DNA from: an uncultured Clostridia bacterium | Lineage (GTDB): Bacteria > Bacillota > Clostridia > Christensenellales > Aristaeellaceae | Length of the DNA stretch: 53,882 nt | Direction: 5' to 3' | Assembly: GCA_945877525.1 (NCBI GenBank) | Contig: CAMDVP010000001.1 | Location: 1-53,882 of the forward strand | Part shown: positions 40,907-48,302 of the stretch, one piece after another | How positions within the stretch are numbered: the stretch's first letter is position 1 | Layout: the number at the start of each line of letters is the position of its first letter | Notes under the pieces: generated by a model | Databases searched by the model: none | Told to the model about the DNA's origin: nothing | The model's input: the letters and a program-made list of their open reading frames with translations, nothing else | Made by a program: the position numbers and the translations under genes

Positions 40907-41174
40907 TGCCCAACACCTCCAAATCAAGCATCTTCAGAATTGCGGGGCCATTGTCCAGCCCGCTGAGTTTTTGGTACCAGATACCGAAGAAAAACTGGCT
41001 GATCGAGGTCATTTGTTGTCGGATATGCTTTTGCTCAGGGATACTTGGACTCTTATCAAGCTTCTTTGCCAAGTGTCTGTAATCGTCAGCAGCCTGTTTA
41101 ATCACAGCAATAGCAAGCTCCTGATAAGGATCACAAACCTGATTATCAGTTGTTTCAGGATGGATCAGCTTCAT
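40890..41174 (-). CDS. Small helical protein, unknown
   Basis: A 94-residue protein with one conserved-looking helical core (AVIKQAADDYRHLAKKL, about 23-39) and IRQQMTSISQFFFGIWYQKL after it. No catalytic or membrane features. Start ATG 41174 overlaps the preceding gene's stop as ATGA behind GGGAGGAAACGA, so it is translationally coupled to it; its own stop overlaps the sigma-like gene. Similar small proteins are seen in phage and ICE early regions; function not recognised. Confidence 0.68.
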   Translation of the reverse strand: MKLIHPETTDNQVCDPYQELAIAVIKQAADDYRHLAKKLDKSPSIPEQKHIRQQMTSISQFFFGIWYQKLSGLDNGPAILKMLDLEVLGNVEGI

Positions 41175-41452
41175 TCGTTTCCTCCCGTTCCGTTCAATTT
41201 GGTTGCCTCAGGCTTCGGCCAGGCCTTTACCCAGGTCAGTGAGTCATAATAGGCTTTGCGCTGCTTTTTCCGAATCAACCGCTGTTGCTTTTCACTCTCC
41301 GTTTTTTTGAGAGCTTCAATAGCTGCGGCTGCTTCGGCGGCCTTCTTCTGTTTCTGTGCAGCCATTCTTCTCTTCTTTCGTTCTTCATAAGCGATACGAG
41401 CAAATGCACGTCCTACCGTGGGATCGGCGTAGCCTTCACAGTTCCTGTACAA
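41171..41452 (-). CDS. Small basic coiled-coil protein, unknown
   Basis: A 93-residue Lys/Ala/Arg-rich protein dominated by a long charged helix (RKKRRMAAQKQKKAAEAAAA, about 25-44) and ending with a short polar tail. The start TTG 41452 is behind AGGAGGTAGCTGAAT. It overlaps the duplicated-domain gene by 17 bases upstream and the 40890 gene by four bases downstream. It has no recognised domain; low complexity limits any assignment. Confidence 0.6.
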   Translation of the reverse strand: MYRNCEGYADPTVGRAFARIAYEERKKRRMAAQKQKKAAEAAAAIEALKKTESEKQQRLIRKKQRKAYYDSLTWVKAWPKPEATKLNGTGGNE

Positions 41453-41930
41453 ATTCAGCTACCTCCTTGGTATTCTCTTTTGCCTTAAATTCCATATGTT
41501 CATAGATTGCAATCAACAGACTGCGCATCAGCGGGTATTCCTGCCATTTGGCATCAAGCTCTCCGACCTCTTGGGCCGCGTCTGACCACCACTCAACCGC
41601 ATCATCACTCTGGTTTGCCGGTGGGTCACAGTACTTGGAGTAGAAGGTAAATGCTTCCCGGAAGATCGTCCGATCCTCACGGGTTACACAGTCGGAAGCG
41701 GTTTTCTCATCTGTCTTGGTGCCAATGTAGTCATAGATGGCAAACAGAAGACTGCGCATCAGCGGGTATTCCTGCCATTTGGCATCGAGGGCTCCGACCT
41801 CCCGGGCTGCGTCTGACCACCATTCAACCGCTTCATCACTTCGATTTGAGGGCGGATTGCAGTATGAGGAGTAGAAGATAAATACTTCCCGAAAGATCAT
41901 CCTCTCCTGATGTGTCACACAATCGTGCAT
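41436..41930 (-). CDS. Protein made of two near-identical tandem domains, unknown
   Basis: A 164-residue protein consisting of two copies of a roughly 77-residue unit (CVTxxxRxIFREx ... YPLMRSLLxAIY), repeated at the DNA level every 231 bases. Conserved segments in both are DAVEWWSDAA/EAVEWWSDAA and LDAKWQEYPLMRSLL. The start ATG 41930 is chosen because GGAGG lies eight bases upstream, inside the last codons of the primase gene, whose stop is at 41933; the ATG at 41945 has no such site. It is a recent internal duplication of an unrecognised domain. Confidence 0.68.
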   Translation of the reverse strand: MHDCVTHQERMIFREVFIFYSSYCNPPSNRSDEAVEWWSDAAREVGALDAKWQEYPLMRSLLFAIYDYIGTKTDEKTASDCVTREDRTIFREAFTFYSKYCDPPANQSDDAVEWWSDAAQEVGELDAKWQEYPLMRSLLIAIYEHMEFKAKENTKEVAEFVQEL

Positions 41931-41932
41931 GG

Positions 41933-43969
41933 TTACGTCCTCCATTCTTCGGGAAGTTCGGCATCATCGACAGGCGTGAATTCGTGCATGGAGACTTGGG
42001 AAATTCTCTCGCTCCATGCGTGCTGTGGCGGTAAGCCCTTAACATCCGACATGGTTCGACTGCGTTTGTCGAAATACAGCATTACCATTTCATCCACTAC
42101 GCCAAGGTCACGGTTTTTCATGATCTCCAGCGCATTTCCTGTACCATCAGGAATGACCAGCTTGGGGTACACCATCTTGTAGCGTGATAGAAAATCTGCA
42201 TTGATCCGGTGAACCATGAATACATTGTCCGCTACATTGGTAATGTCGGACGTGCCACTGATGTCTCCTTTACGAAGAAATGCTTCGGTTTTGCGCGGGT
42301 GACAGATGAAGTGCAGATGGATGTTCAGTTCCTTTGCCATTGCTGAAAACCGCTTGACAATTCGCGTCTGCATATCGTATTTGTCCAGTGCACCGGTGGG
42401 AAGATCCAGCGCCATCAGGTTATCAATGATGGCAACAGATGCGCTGTTCTGCTTGACCCAGTCATAGACCGTATTCAACACTACTTCCCAGTCCGTTCCG
42501 AAGTCGTTGTCGTAGATGGCGAGCATACCGGAAAGCATGTCGTCCAGCTTTTGTTCGATACCCGGCTTCAGGCAATAGTGTCCGTGGCTCAACTTATCGG
42601 CTTCAACATTCTCTGGCCCCGCTGCTTGAAGAAGAATCCACTCGCGGACGCGGGATGCTGTCATTTCCCCAGAGAATAGTGCCACCTTGTATCCCTGAGT
42701 GATAGCAGCCAGCCCCAGCTGGCTCACGAGCGTACTCTTCCCGGATGCGTTGCTGCCACTCCAAACAGATAACTCACCTTTATTGAATCCACCAATCTTG
42801 GCATCCAGCTTGTCCAGGCGGGACCGTATCACGACGATTTTGCTGCGGTCATAGTTTGGAATTGAAGCAAAATCCAGCATCCGCGGATGAGTAGCCCCGC
42901 CCTCTATCGGGGATGAGCCAGACTGTGTTACCATTCTCTTTGGGGGCTCAAGAATTTTCGCAGCCTTATGGATGGAATAGGGGCTGTTTGCGTATGCTTC
43001 TGGATCGAGCTTCTCACGGAATTCGTGCCAATGATAGCCGGAGCAACTGTTGTGGAAACAGTGAAAGCCAAAGCTGCCGTCGTTGTAAGCAAATACCGCA
43101 GCATCACCATTGCGATGCGTACTATCAAAGGGACACTCTTCAAGCTGGTATTTGGTGCCGGTACTTATGACGATCTTCTTCAGGACTTGCACGGAATGGT
43201 CTGCCAGAAACTGCTCAAGGTTGAAAGCCTTTCCGTTGCGCTGCTTCGGATTCTCCGATGCCGATACCATGTCGCGGCGCACATTCGCTATGTTCTGTAC
43301 AAGCGCCATGGATGTTTCCTTAACCGGGTTGGGGTAACGGATTATCCTGCTGAAGCGATGCGGGCGTTCCGGCGTATCAGCGCCTTTTTGTGCCAATGTA
43401 CCATATAGCTTGGTTATCCGCGCTGGGTTAAACACAGAAGTGTCAATCTTTACGGTATCCGTGCTGAACCACATATCGAGTACCGCCAGCAAGTCGGCGA
43501 GTACTTGTTTTTCGTTGAGGCCTGCGTGAATCCTGAACAGAAGGTGATAGCCGTTGCCACTATCAGCGACGATCGGCTCACTGAAACCCATCGCCATCAG
43601 TTTCTTCATGGCTGTTCCCGCCACCTTACGGGCAGCTTCCTTCTCAGCCTTGGACGAACTGATACCGCTTGGCCTTACGGGATCGGCATCTACCAGAATC
43701 CATTGGTATCCGACAATGTCATTATCGCTGGTTGTTACATTCGGGCGCTCAACCAGCCTTTCATGCTGTTCTCTGGAATAGCACCCCTTCTTGATTCTGT
43801 TCAGTGTCTGATAAAAGGTTCTGTTAGGATACCGACTGAGCTCAGATTGAATGGCAGGACTGTTTGCTCTGAAGTAGCCGCTGACGATAGGCTTTGGCTC
43901 AATACTCCGAATTTCTACGATGTCCTCAGGGGCGTGGAGGAGGGAAAGCCAGTTTACCGAGAAACCCAT
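41933..43969 (-). CDS. Primase-helicase fusion (RepB-like primase / DnaB-like ATPase)
   Basis: A 678-residue replication protein. The N-terminal part (about 90-210) has primase-polymerase-like features: WILVDADPVRP, VADSGNGYHLLFRI and FNPARITKLYGTLAQ. The middle (about 275-320) carries a zinc-finger-like set (CPFDSTHRNGDAAV then FGFHCFHNSC). The C-terminal part (about 380-640) is a RecA-like helicase: Walker A GSNASGKST (about 400-408), SVAIIDNLMALD as Walker B and HLHFICHPRK. ATG 43969 follows GAGGAGGAAGAACT; an in-frame start at 44074 is less likely because it would run inside the previous gene. It overlaps the initiator gene by 16 bases. Confidence 0.83.
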   Translation of the reverse strand: MGFSVNWLSLLHAPEDIVEIRSIEPKPIVSGYFRANSPAIQSELSRYPNRTFYQTLNRIKKGCYSREQHERLVERPNVTTSDNDIVGYQWILVDADPVRPSGISSSKAEKEAARKVAGTAMKKLMAMGFSEPIVADSGNGYHLLFRIHAGLNEKQVLADLLAVLDMWFSTDTVKIDTSVFNPARITKLYGTLAQKGADTPERPHRFSRIIRYPNPVKETSMALVQNIANVRRDMVSASENPKQRNGKAFNLEQFLADHSVQVLKKIVISTGTKYQLEECPFDSTHRNGDAAVFAYNDGSFGFHCFHNSCSGYHWHEFREKLDPEAYANSPYSIHKAAKILEPPKRMVTQSGSSPIEGGATHPRMLDFASIPNYDRSKIVVIRSRLDKLDAKIGGFNKGELSVWSGSNASGKSTLVSQLGLAAITQGYKVALFSGEMTASRVREWILLQAAGPENVEADKLSHGHYCLKPGIEQKLDDMLSGMLAIYDNDFGTDWEVVLNTVYDWVKQNSASVAIIDNLMALDLPTGALDKYDMQTRIVKRFSAMAKELNIHLHFICHPRKTEAFLRKGDISGTSDITNVADNVFMVHRINADFLSRYKMVYPKLVIPDGTGNALEIMKNRDLGVVDEMVMLYFDKRSRTMSDVKGLPPQHAWSERISQVSMHEFTPVDDAELPEEWRT

Positions 43970-44874
43970 AGTTCTTCCTCCTCGTCTTCTGCAGGCATAA
44001 CATAGTCTCGCCAGGTTTCTTTTTGCAGCCATTTGCTTATCCCCGGAATGAACCTTCCACCATCCTGCTGCCATGACTCAGAACACTTCGCAGCATTAAG
44101 GGCATCCATAATGGCTTGCGGTGTGGCTCCAAGAGAGATTGCCATTTGATACTGTCGAACTGCCTCGCTACGATCTGTGCGTCGGTCTTCAGGATAGGCG
44201 CACCACAACCCAACAAACCCATCCGGTTCACTTGAAAAGCATGTATTATTCTTATATTCTTGGTTAGGCCTAATTATTGGGCCACCACCGGCATGATTAT
44301 TAGGCCACTGTGGCCCGGTTTCTGGGCCATCGCCGGCCTGATTATTGGGCCACTGTGGCCTAATTTCCGAGCCACTCCCGGCCTGATTATTGGGCCACTG
44401 TGGCCTAATTTCCGAGCCATTCCCGGCCTGATTATTGGGCCACTGTGGCCTGGTTTCCGGGCCACAGGCGGTCTGATTATTGGGCCACTGTGATACGTGT
44501 GTTGTAACGGTAAGCGATTGGTTCCCTGACTCTTCTGAACTACCTGTTCTACGGCTGGTATAGCTGTCGAGCCAGCTCGTGACCCGAACCAGTGTTCCTG
44601 AGGATGTCTTTTTCATACAGATGCAACCAAGTTGCTCGAGTTCTGCGAATTTCTTTGCCAGTTTCTCGCGTGACCAGCGAAGTTCTGCAGCAGCATGACG
44701 AATAGACATTGGGAACTCGCCCGGATTGATTTTGTGTCCCTGCCAGAAATACGTATTCCAACTGGCTTTATACAGGCAGTAGTGATACAGCTTGAATAAG
44801 CCGTCATCGGGCCATATTGGACTACTTTGGAGGGACGGATACGACTTGACAAATCGCTCGTCCTTACTTGCCAT
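43954..44874 (-). CDS. Replication-initiator-like protein with internal 15-residue repeats
   Basis: A 306-residue protein. The N-terminal part (about 1-125) looks like a winged-helix DNA-binding domain (FKLYHYCLYKASWNTYF, MSIRHAAAELRWSREKLAKK). A linker (about 130-205) is made of tandem 15-residue repeats of the form PQWPNNQAGxGSEIR. The C-terminal part (about 215-306; GLWCAYPEDRRTDRSEAVRQ, SLGATPQAIMDALNAAK, WLQKETWRDY) resembles the C-terminal domain of phage-type initiators. The start ATG 44874 follows AAGGAGATTGTC. Its layout, next to a primase-helicase and with iteron-like DNA repeats in the linker, resembles lambda O-type initiators (inference). Confidence 0.72.
   Translation of the reverse strand: MASKDERFVKSYPSLQSSPIWPDDGLFKLYHYCLYKASWNTYFWQGHKINPGEFPMSIRHAAAELRWSREKLAKKFAELEQLGCICMKKTSSGTLVRVTSWLDSYTSRRTGSSEESGNQSLTVTTHVSQWPNNQTACGPETRPQWPNNQAGNGSEIRPQWPNNQAGSGSEIRPQWPNNQAGDGPETGPQWPNNHAGGGPIIRPNQEYKNNTCFSSEPDGFVGLWCAYPEDRRTDRSEAVRQYQMAISLGATPQAIMDALNAAKCSESWQQDGGRFIPGISKWLQKETWRDYVMPAEDEEEELWVSR
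44268..44492. repeat. Iteron-like 45-bp tandem repeats inside the initiator gene (candidate origin)
   Basis: A core TTATTGGGCCACTGTGGCC recurs with a 45-base period starting at 44290, 44335, 44380 and 44425, with a fifth partial unit from 44470 and a degenerate copy at 44268-44294. Units 44335 and 44380 differ at one of 45 positions. Each core contains the near-palindrome GGCCAC-T-GTGGCC. An AT-rich stretch (44236-44266) lies to the left, a possible unwinding element. Such repeats in an initiator gene are a classic origin arrangement; that it is an origin here is inferred. Confidence 0.68.
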
Positions 44875-44891
44875 GACAATCTCCTTGTATT

Positions 44892-44933
44892 GGAGGTCGG
44901 CCGGCAGCACCAATGGCTGCCAGCCAAACCTCC
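44892..44933 (-). promoter_or_regulatory. Leader hairpin of initiator gene
   Basis: Minus strand GGAGGT (44933-44928) and the downstream ACCTCC (44897-44892) close an imperfect long stem that also pairs GGCAGC with GCTGCC, with loop near 44912. It ends a few bases before the AAGGAG site of the initiator gene and could lower translation or stabilise the mRNA. No T-tract is present. Confidence 0.45.
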
Positions 44934-44987
44934 GAATTTTTGAGCACTGTTACCGAAGTGCCGGTTCAACTTGTGCCGTTCATCGAA

Positions 44988-45425
44988 TCAGGGATGAATC
45001 ATCCCAAAGAGGAGGCTGCTCAGCAGCAAGCGTGCCTGCTGCTCATATTCCTCGTCCGGAAGCTGATCATTGCGGCATTCTTCTGCGCCATCACCTTCAT
45101 CATCATCCGGTTCATGCTGCCAACGCACTTCACCCTGTTCATCTGCTGCTTCGTCCGCTTCATATTCCTCATCATGCACATCATTGATTTCCTCCTCCGT
45201 TTCAATCACGGTGTCATTCTGATCATCGGTCACAAAGTGGCTGGAAACGTGAGCACACACATGCTCATTTACACAATACTCATGGATTGTCTCAATTCCC
45301 GATGTCTGGACAGCGCTTCCGAGCGACTGCTTCACGATATCAACAGATACAATAGTTTTGTTGGAACACAAAACTAATGAGGTGCTGGCAGCGTGATGAA
45401 GTGTGTTGTGAATCCTGTGCTGCAT
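44988..45425 (-). CDS. Acidic protein, unknown
   Basis: A 145-residue protein, neutral in the first half (MQHRIHNTLHHAASTSLVL, containing several Cys and His) and very acidic in the second (about 65-125; DEEYEADEAADEQGEVR, PDDDEGDGAEE). No membrane segment or known domain. Start ATG 45425 has AAGGAGG six bases upstream. Acidic ICE proteins can mimic DNA (antirestriction), but there is no family motif here and this is speculation. It lies between the initiator gene and the sigma-like regulator. Confidence 0.6.
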   Translation of the reverse strand: MQHRIHNTLHHAASTSLVLCSNKTIVSVDIVKQSLGSAVQTSGIETIHEYCVNEHVCAHVSSHFVTDDQNDTVIETEEEINDVHDEEYEADEAADEQGEVRWQHEPDDDEGDGAEECRNDQLPDEEYEQQARLLLSSLLFGMIHP

Positions 45426-45514
45426 TGATTTCCTCCTTCTCAGGGAATTCGTATTTTCCCCTTCACTTAAGACATGGGTGAAAAACTGTCGAATGGAACC
45501 CTTGATACGGAAAT

Positions 45515-45994
45515 TCAGAAAAAAAGCTCTTTGTTCGCACGCAGCTGAGTAAGAAGCTTGAGCAGACGCCGGTTGATGCAGGAGTGTGACACATGCATCA
45601 GTCGCGCGATTTCTCGTTTTGAACGATGCTGCATGTAATGCATGGTCAACAGTGTGGCGCCAGATTCTGTGACCTGGTTGGCAAACTGCATGATTTCGTT
45701 GATGGTGTCCTTAAGCAAGAAGTCAGCTTCAATGTCTGTATCATCGACAAGGTTATATCGCGCTTCGGCTTCTTCAAAGTTTTCAATGATTCCCATACAT
45801 TTCCAGCGACATAGCTGACAATCACCACAGCAGAGCGAGTAGTTTGGCTGCGCACAACGATGTTCACGACGAGCTAAGTATCTGACATGGTTGTTTTCCT
45901 TGCGGATAGCTTTGATAACAGATTCGGGAACAGGTATTCTCTCTCGATTGATCGTAAGGTACATCGTGCTGACATGGTCAGCGGCCTGAGGCAT
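45515..45994 (-). CDS. Sigma-70-like regulator with cysteine cluster
   Basis: A 159-residue regulator. Near the N-terminus is YLTINRERIPVPESVIKAI, a typical start of Tn916/Tn1549-type ICE sigma-like proteins; a cysteine-rich segment (CCGDCQLCRWKC, about 55-66) may bind a metal; the C-terminus carries a region-4-like helix-turn-helix (SKREIARLMHVSHSCINRRL, about 124-143). Its start ATG 45994 has AGGAGG eight bases upstream, but that site lies inside a stable hairpin (46001-46031) that can be opened by an upstream segment, so translation is probably regulated. It is the first gene of the leftward early array and a candidate master regulator. Confidence 0.78.
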   Translation of the reverse strand: MPQAADHVSTMYLTINRERIPVPESVIKAIRKENNHVRYLARREHRCAQPNYSLCCGDCQLCRWKCMGIIENFEEAEARYNLVDDTDIEADFLLKDTINEIMQFANQVTESGATLLTMHYMQHRSKREIARLMHVSHSCINRRLLKLLTQLRANKELFF

Positions 45995-46000
45995 GGATAA

Positions 46001-46093
46001 GCCCTCCTTTCGGATGAGCCGAATGGAGGGCTAAAGCAAACACTGTCAGTGCATAGCTGAACAGCCGTTTGAAGAAGCAATCTCCATTCGGCT
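46001..46093 (-). promoter_or_regulatory. RBS-sequestering hairpin with competing upstream segment (RNA switch)
   Basis: In the leftward transcript, GCCCTCC (46031-46025) pairs with GGAGGGC (46007-46001), then TTCGG with CCGAA across one A-A mismatch, around a CTCAT loop. The right arm contains the AGGAGG ribosome site of the 45515-45994 gene, so the stem hides it. Upstream, AGCCGAATGGAG (46093-46082) is an exact 12-base complement of CTCCATTCGGCT (46028-46017), which spans the left arm and the loop. The two pairings exclude each other, the layout of leader-peptide or ligand-controlled translation switches. Confidence 0.7.
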
Positions 46094-46175
46094 ACAGCGG
46101 CACTTCCGATGCTGGCTGTATCGTATGATGTTCGAGGTGTTTCATGCGGAAGCGACTTTGATCAGAAGCCATCAT
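46092..46175 (-). CDS. Possible leader peptide before the RNA switch
   Basis: A 27-codon reading frame from ATG 46175 (or the next codon, ATG 46172) to TAG 46094-46092. The stop codon overlaps the first bases of the anti-sequester segment, so a ribosome pausing or terminating there would cover it. The ribosome site in front is weak (GAG about 6 bases upstream), and the peptide (MMASDQSRFRMKHLEHH...) has no known homologue to me. The case rests only on its position. Confidence 0.28.
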   Translation of the reverse strand: MMASDQSRFRMKHLEHHTIQPASEVPL

Positions 46176-46260
46176 GATTCATCTCGGCGATCTTTTTCCG
46201 GATCGCGTACATACAGTACCAGATTTCGCTTGAAAACCAAATTCAGTTTTTGAAAGATGA

Positions 46261-46286
46261 AAAGCCTTATAAATCAAGGCTTTTTG
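46261..46286. terminator. Bidirectional terminator-like hairpin
   Basis: AAAAGCCTT (46261-46269) and AAGGCTTTT (46277-46285) form a 9-bp stem with a seven-base loop and T-runs on either strand. Together with the hairpin at 46385-46413 it insulates the sigma-like leader from the polymerase/peptidase operon. The 46287-46384 stretch is AT-rich and holds no gene that I can see. Confidence 0.6.
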
Positions 46287-46384
46287 GGAATGCGTTATTT
46301 CGGCGGTTTTGAAAAACCTAGATATTTCAACGCTTTTTCGTTTTCGAGAATTTCAGGCTTTGAAATCCGAAAATGAAATTCTTC

Positions 46385-46413
46385 AAAAAAAAGGAACCGC
46401 TTCACAGCGGTTC
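46385..46413 (-). terminator. Strong intrinsic terminator of polymerase/peptidase operon
   Basis: Minus strand GAACCGC (46413-46407) pairs with GCGGTTC (46400-46394) around a six-base loop, followed by a run of T (plus-strand A at 46385-46392). It lies just after the stop of the 46422-48287 gene. Confidence 0.85.
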
Positions 46414-46421
46414 GAAACATC

Positions 46422-48287
46422 TTACTTATCAAATAGTTGCTTGTGTGTCTCTGTAATTGCGTAAATGTCGTCCATAAACATGCAGTCTATGATGCATTGG
46501 TACCTATAGTATCTAACCATGATTGTGCGTGTAAAGCCAACAATATCAAGAAACAAAGCAGAAAGGGGCGGGGGCAGTCGCAGTCCAACAACCAGCCGTG
46601 TCACGTCTTGAATGGAGTACCTGTAATTATCATCCTTGCACATTCTGCTAATTGTGGCAGGGCTTAAGCCGGAGTTCAATGACAACTCATTTTGCGTTCC
46701 AACACGATCAGCAATCAATTTCTTAAGTGCTGTTGTAGGGCGGCGAGGGAACGTATCCAGGTATTCCATGTTTTTCTCGATGACGTCTTCCGTAGTCATA
46801 CCTGTAATTTCCATCGTATGGATCGTCAGGTATACTTCATTATAGTCGGCGTCAGAGTGCAGTTCTCCCACCTGATAGCCAGTGGTCTCTGAAACATGAT
46901 AGGATTTATGGAAGCGCAAGCAGCATTCGTCGATGTGAGCCAGCGCCCACGCGGTCAACATGGCACGGTTTCCACTATTTCGAATAAACGGTGGAAGGTT
47001 ACAGCACACATGACCATCCGCATAGATATATTGATGTGTGCTGATCAGATTTCGGAAATCAGCATCCGTTTCATATAGGGCGGTGAACTGACTCCGGCTG
47101 ATGACAAAAGTATCATTTGAGCAGAGATTATCTGGATTGAAGGCAAATGGTTCAATATACTTGCCATCGACGAAGTTGTATGCGCCTTTCGCGCCAACAG
47201 ACCCCATCGTAATAAGCCTGGTCTTGATGAGCGACTTGGATTTTTGCTTGTCAGACGCAATCTGATATATTACATTTGAGATCTTTTGCCCCAAATTGAC
47301 CTGCGTATTGGCAACTTCGGCCCAATACTTATTTACAAGGGGAGTAATCACGGGACGAGGAAACATTGCGGCAATGCCAACAAAACTGGCCTGCCGTTCA
47401 ACCCATCGCACATCCTTCTCAGCTGGTTTGGAATGCTTGTCAGCTTCCACATATTTCAGCAGCCGAAGATCTGCAGCATGGAGTTCCTGCAGTTCAAAAA
47501 ACATGGAATGCCACTCGTAGTGCCCACATTCATGATAGATTTCACGCTCCATATCTCCTTGATGAAGCCTGTTCTCATTGATTAGGATTGTCTTTTCTGG
47601 GACTGTCATATCTTGAAAGCCTTCATCATCTGTCGCTGAACCTATTGCCCCGGAAGCAACTACTCGAGCATGTCCCTCTTTGAAATACAAAATGGCAGAA
47701 GTGTGATGATTACGATAAAGGGAAACGCGCTTAATCTTCAGCCCCATAGCTTCTGCCAGTGCTGTTGCGCCGTTTTCCTGATACGTCATGGCGGCATGCT
47801 CACCTATATACCTACGCAGCAACTGTAACACCATGATTTCCATCTCATCATAGGTTAGAACTGGCACAAGGTATTTCGACAGCCGTGGAAATTTGCGCTC
47901 AGGAAGACAACAGGTACTGAGCTCCTTGATACCCGGATGCAGCGTGATGCCGCCATCAAGCGTGAATTCAGTAGAAAAGTTGATGTAGCGGACATAGTAT
48001 CTGGGAATACCGCTGTCTTGAGATAGTCCGATTTTGGTTCGCATTCGGATATCAGCGAGAAGATGAGTCCTGTCTTTCCACCACAGATCCGTGCGAACAA
48101 TCTTGCTATCGTTCCGATCAACAACCACTTTTCCATTGCCAACATCAATTTCCAGGTTTTCAACGATGCCAAGTTCAATCCCGGCACAGACTTCATCCAG
48201 CAGTTCATCCATATAGTGATTGCTGATGTAGTCCTGCATGTTCTGCAACACAGGAGCAACTGCTTTTTTCTTACCCTGTTCGCTCAT
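46422..48287 (-). CDS. Large ImmA/IrrE-like metallopeptidase with C-terminal HTH
   Basis: A 621-residue protein. The centre (about residue 250) has YHECGHYEWH, an HExxH-type zinc site in the ImmA/IrrE style, preceded by a region resembling the family's QENGATALAEAMGLKIKR start. The C-terminal part (about 535-600; LKKLIADRVGTQNELSLNSG, LSPATISRMCKDDNYRYS) is an XRE-like helix-turn-helix. Such enzymes cleave phage-type repressors; a target here is unknown. ATG 48287 follows GGAGGCTTATGA. It is co-directional with the Y-family polymerase gene, ends at a strong terminator, and is much longer than the usual ImmA protein (about 170 residues), as in the second copy at 50170. Confidence 0.72.
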   Translation of the reverse strand: MSEQGKKKAVAPVLQNMQDYISNHYMDELLDEVCAGIELGIVENLEIDVGNGKVVVDRNDSKIVRTDLWWKDRTHLLADIRMRTKIGLSQDSGIPRYYVRYINFSTEFTLDGGITLHPGIKELSTCCLPERKFPRLSKYLVPVLTYDEMEIMVLQLLRRYIGEHAAMTYQENGATALAEAMGLKIKRVSLYRNHHTSAILYFKEGHARVVASGAIGSATDDEGFQDMTVPEKTILINENRLHQGDMEREIYHECGHYEWHSMFFELQELHAADLRLLKYVEADKHSKPAEKDVRWVERQASFVGIAAMFPRPVITPLVNKYWAEVANTQVNLGQKISNVIYQIASDKQKSKSLIKTRLITMGSVGAKGAYNFVDGKYIEPFAFNPDNLCSNDTFVISRSQFTALYETDADFRNLISTHQYIYADGHVCCNLPPFIRNSGNRAMLTAWALAHIDECCLRFHKSYHVSETTGYQVGELHSDADYNEVYLTIHTMEITGMTTEDVIEKNMEYLDTFPRRPTTALKKLIADRVGTQNELSLNSGLSPATISRMCKDDNYRYSIQDVTRLVVGLRLPPPLSALFLDIVGFTRTIMVRYYRYQCIIDCMFMDDIYAITETHKQLFDK

Positions 48288-48302
48288 TCATAAGCCTCCA
48301 CA

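Noticed and set aside
44260..44493. CRISPR-like array
   Set aside because: The repeats are contiguous 45-bp tandem units within a coding region, without unique spacers of constant length and without cas genes.
45874..46080. 68-residue minus-strand frame across the regulator leader
   Set aside because: Overlaps the sigma-like gene start and the RNA hairpin; no ribosome site, low plausibility compared with the structured leader.
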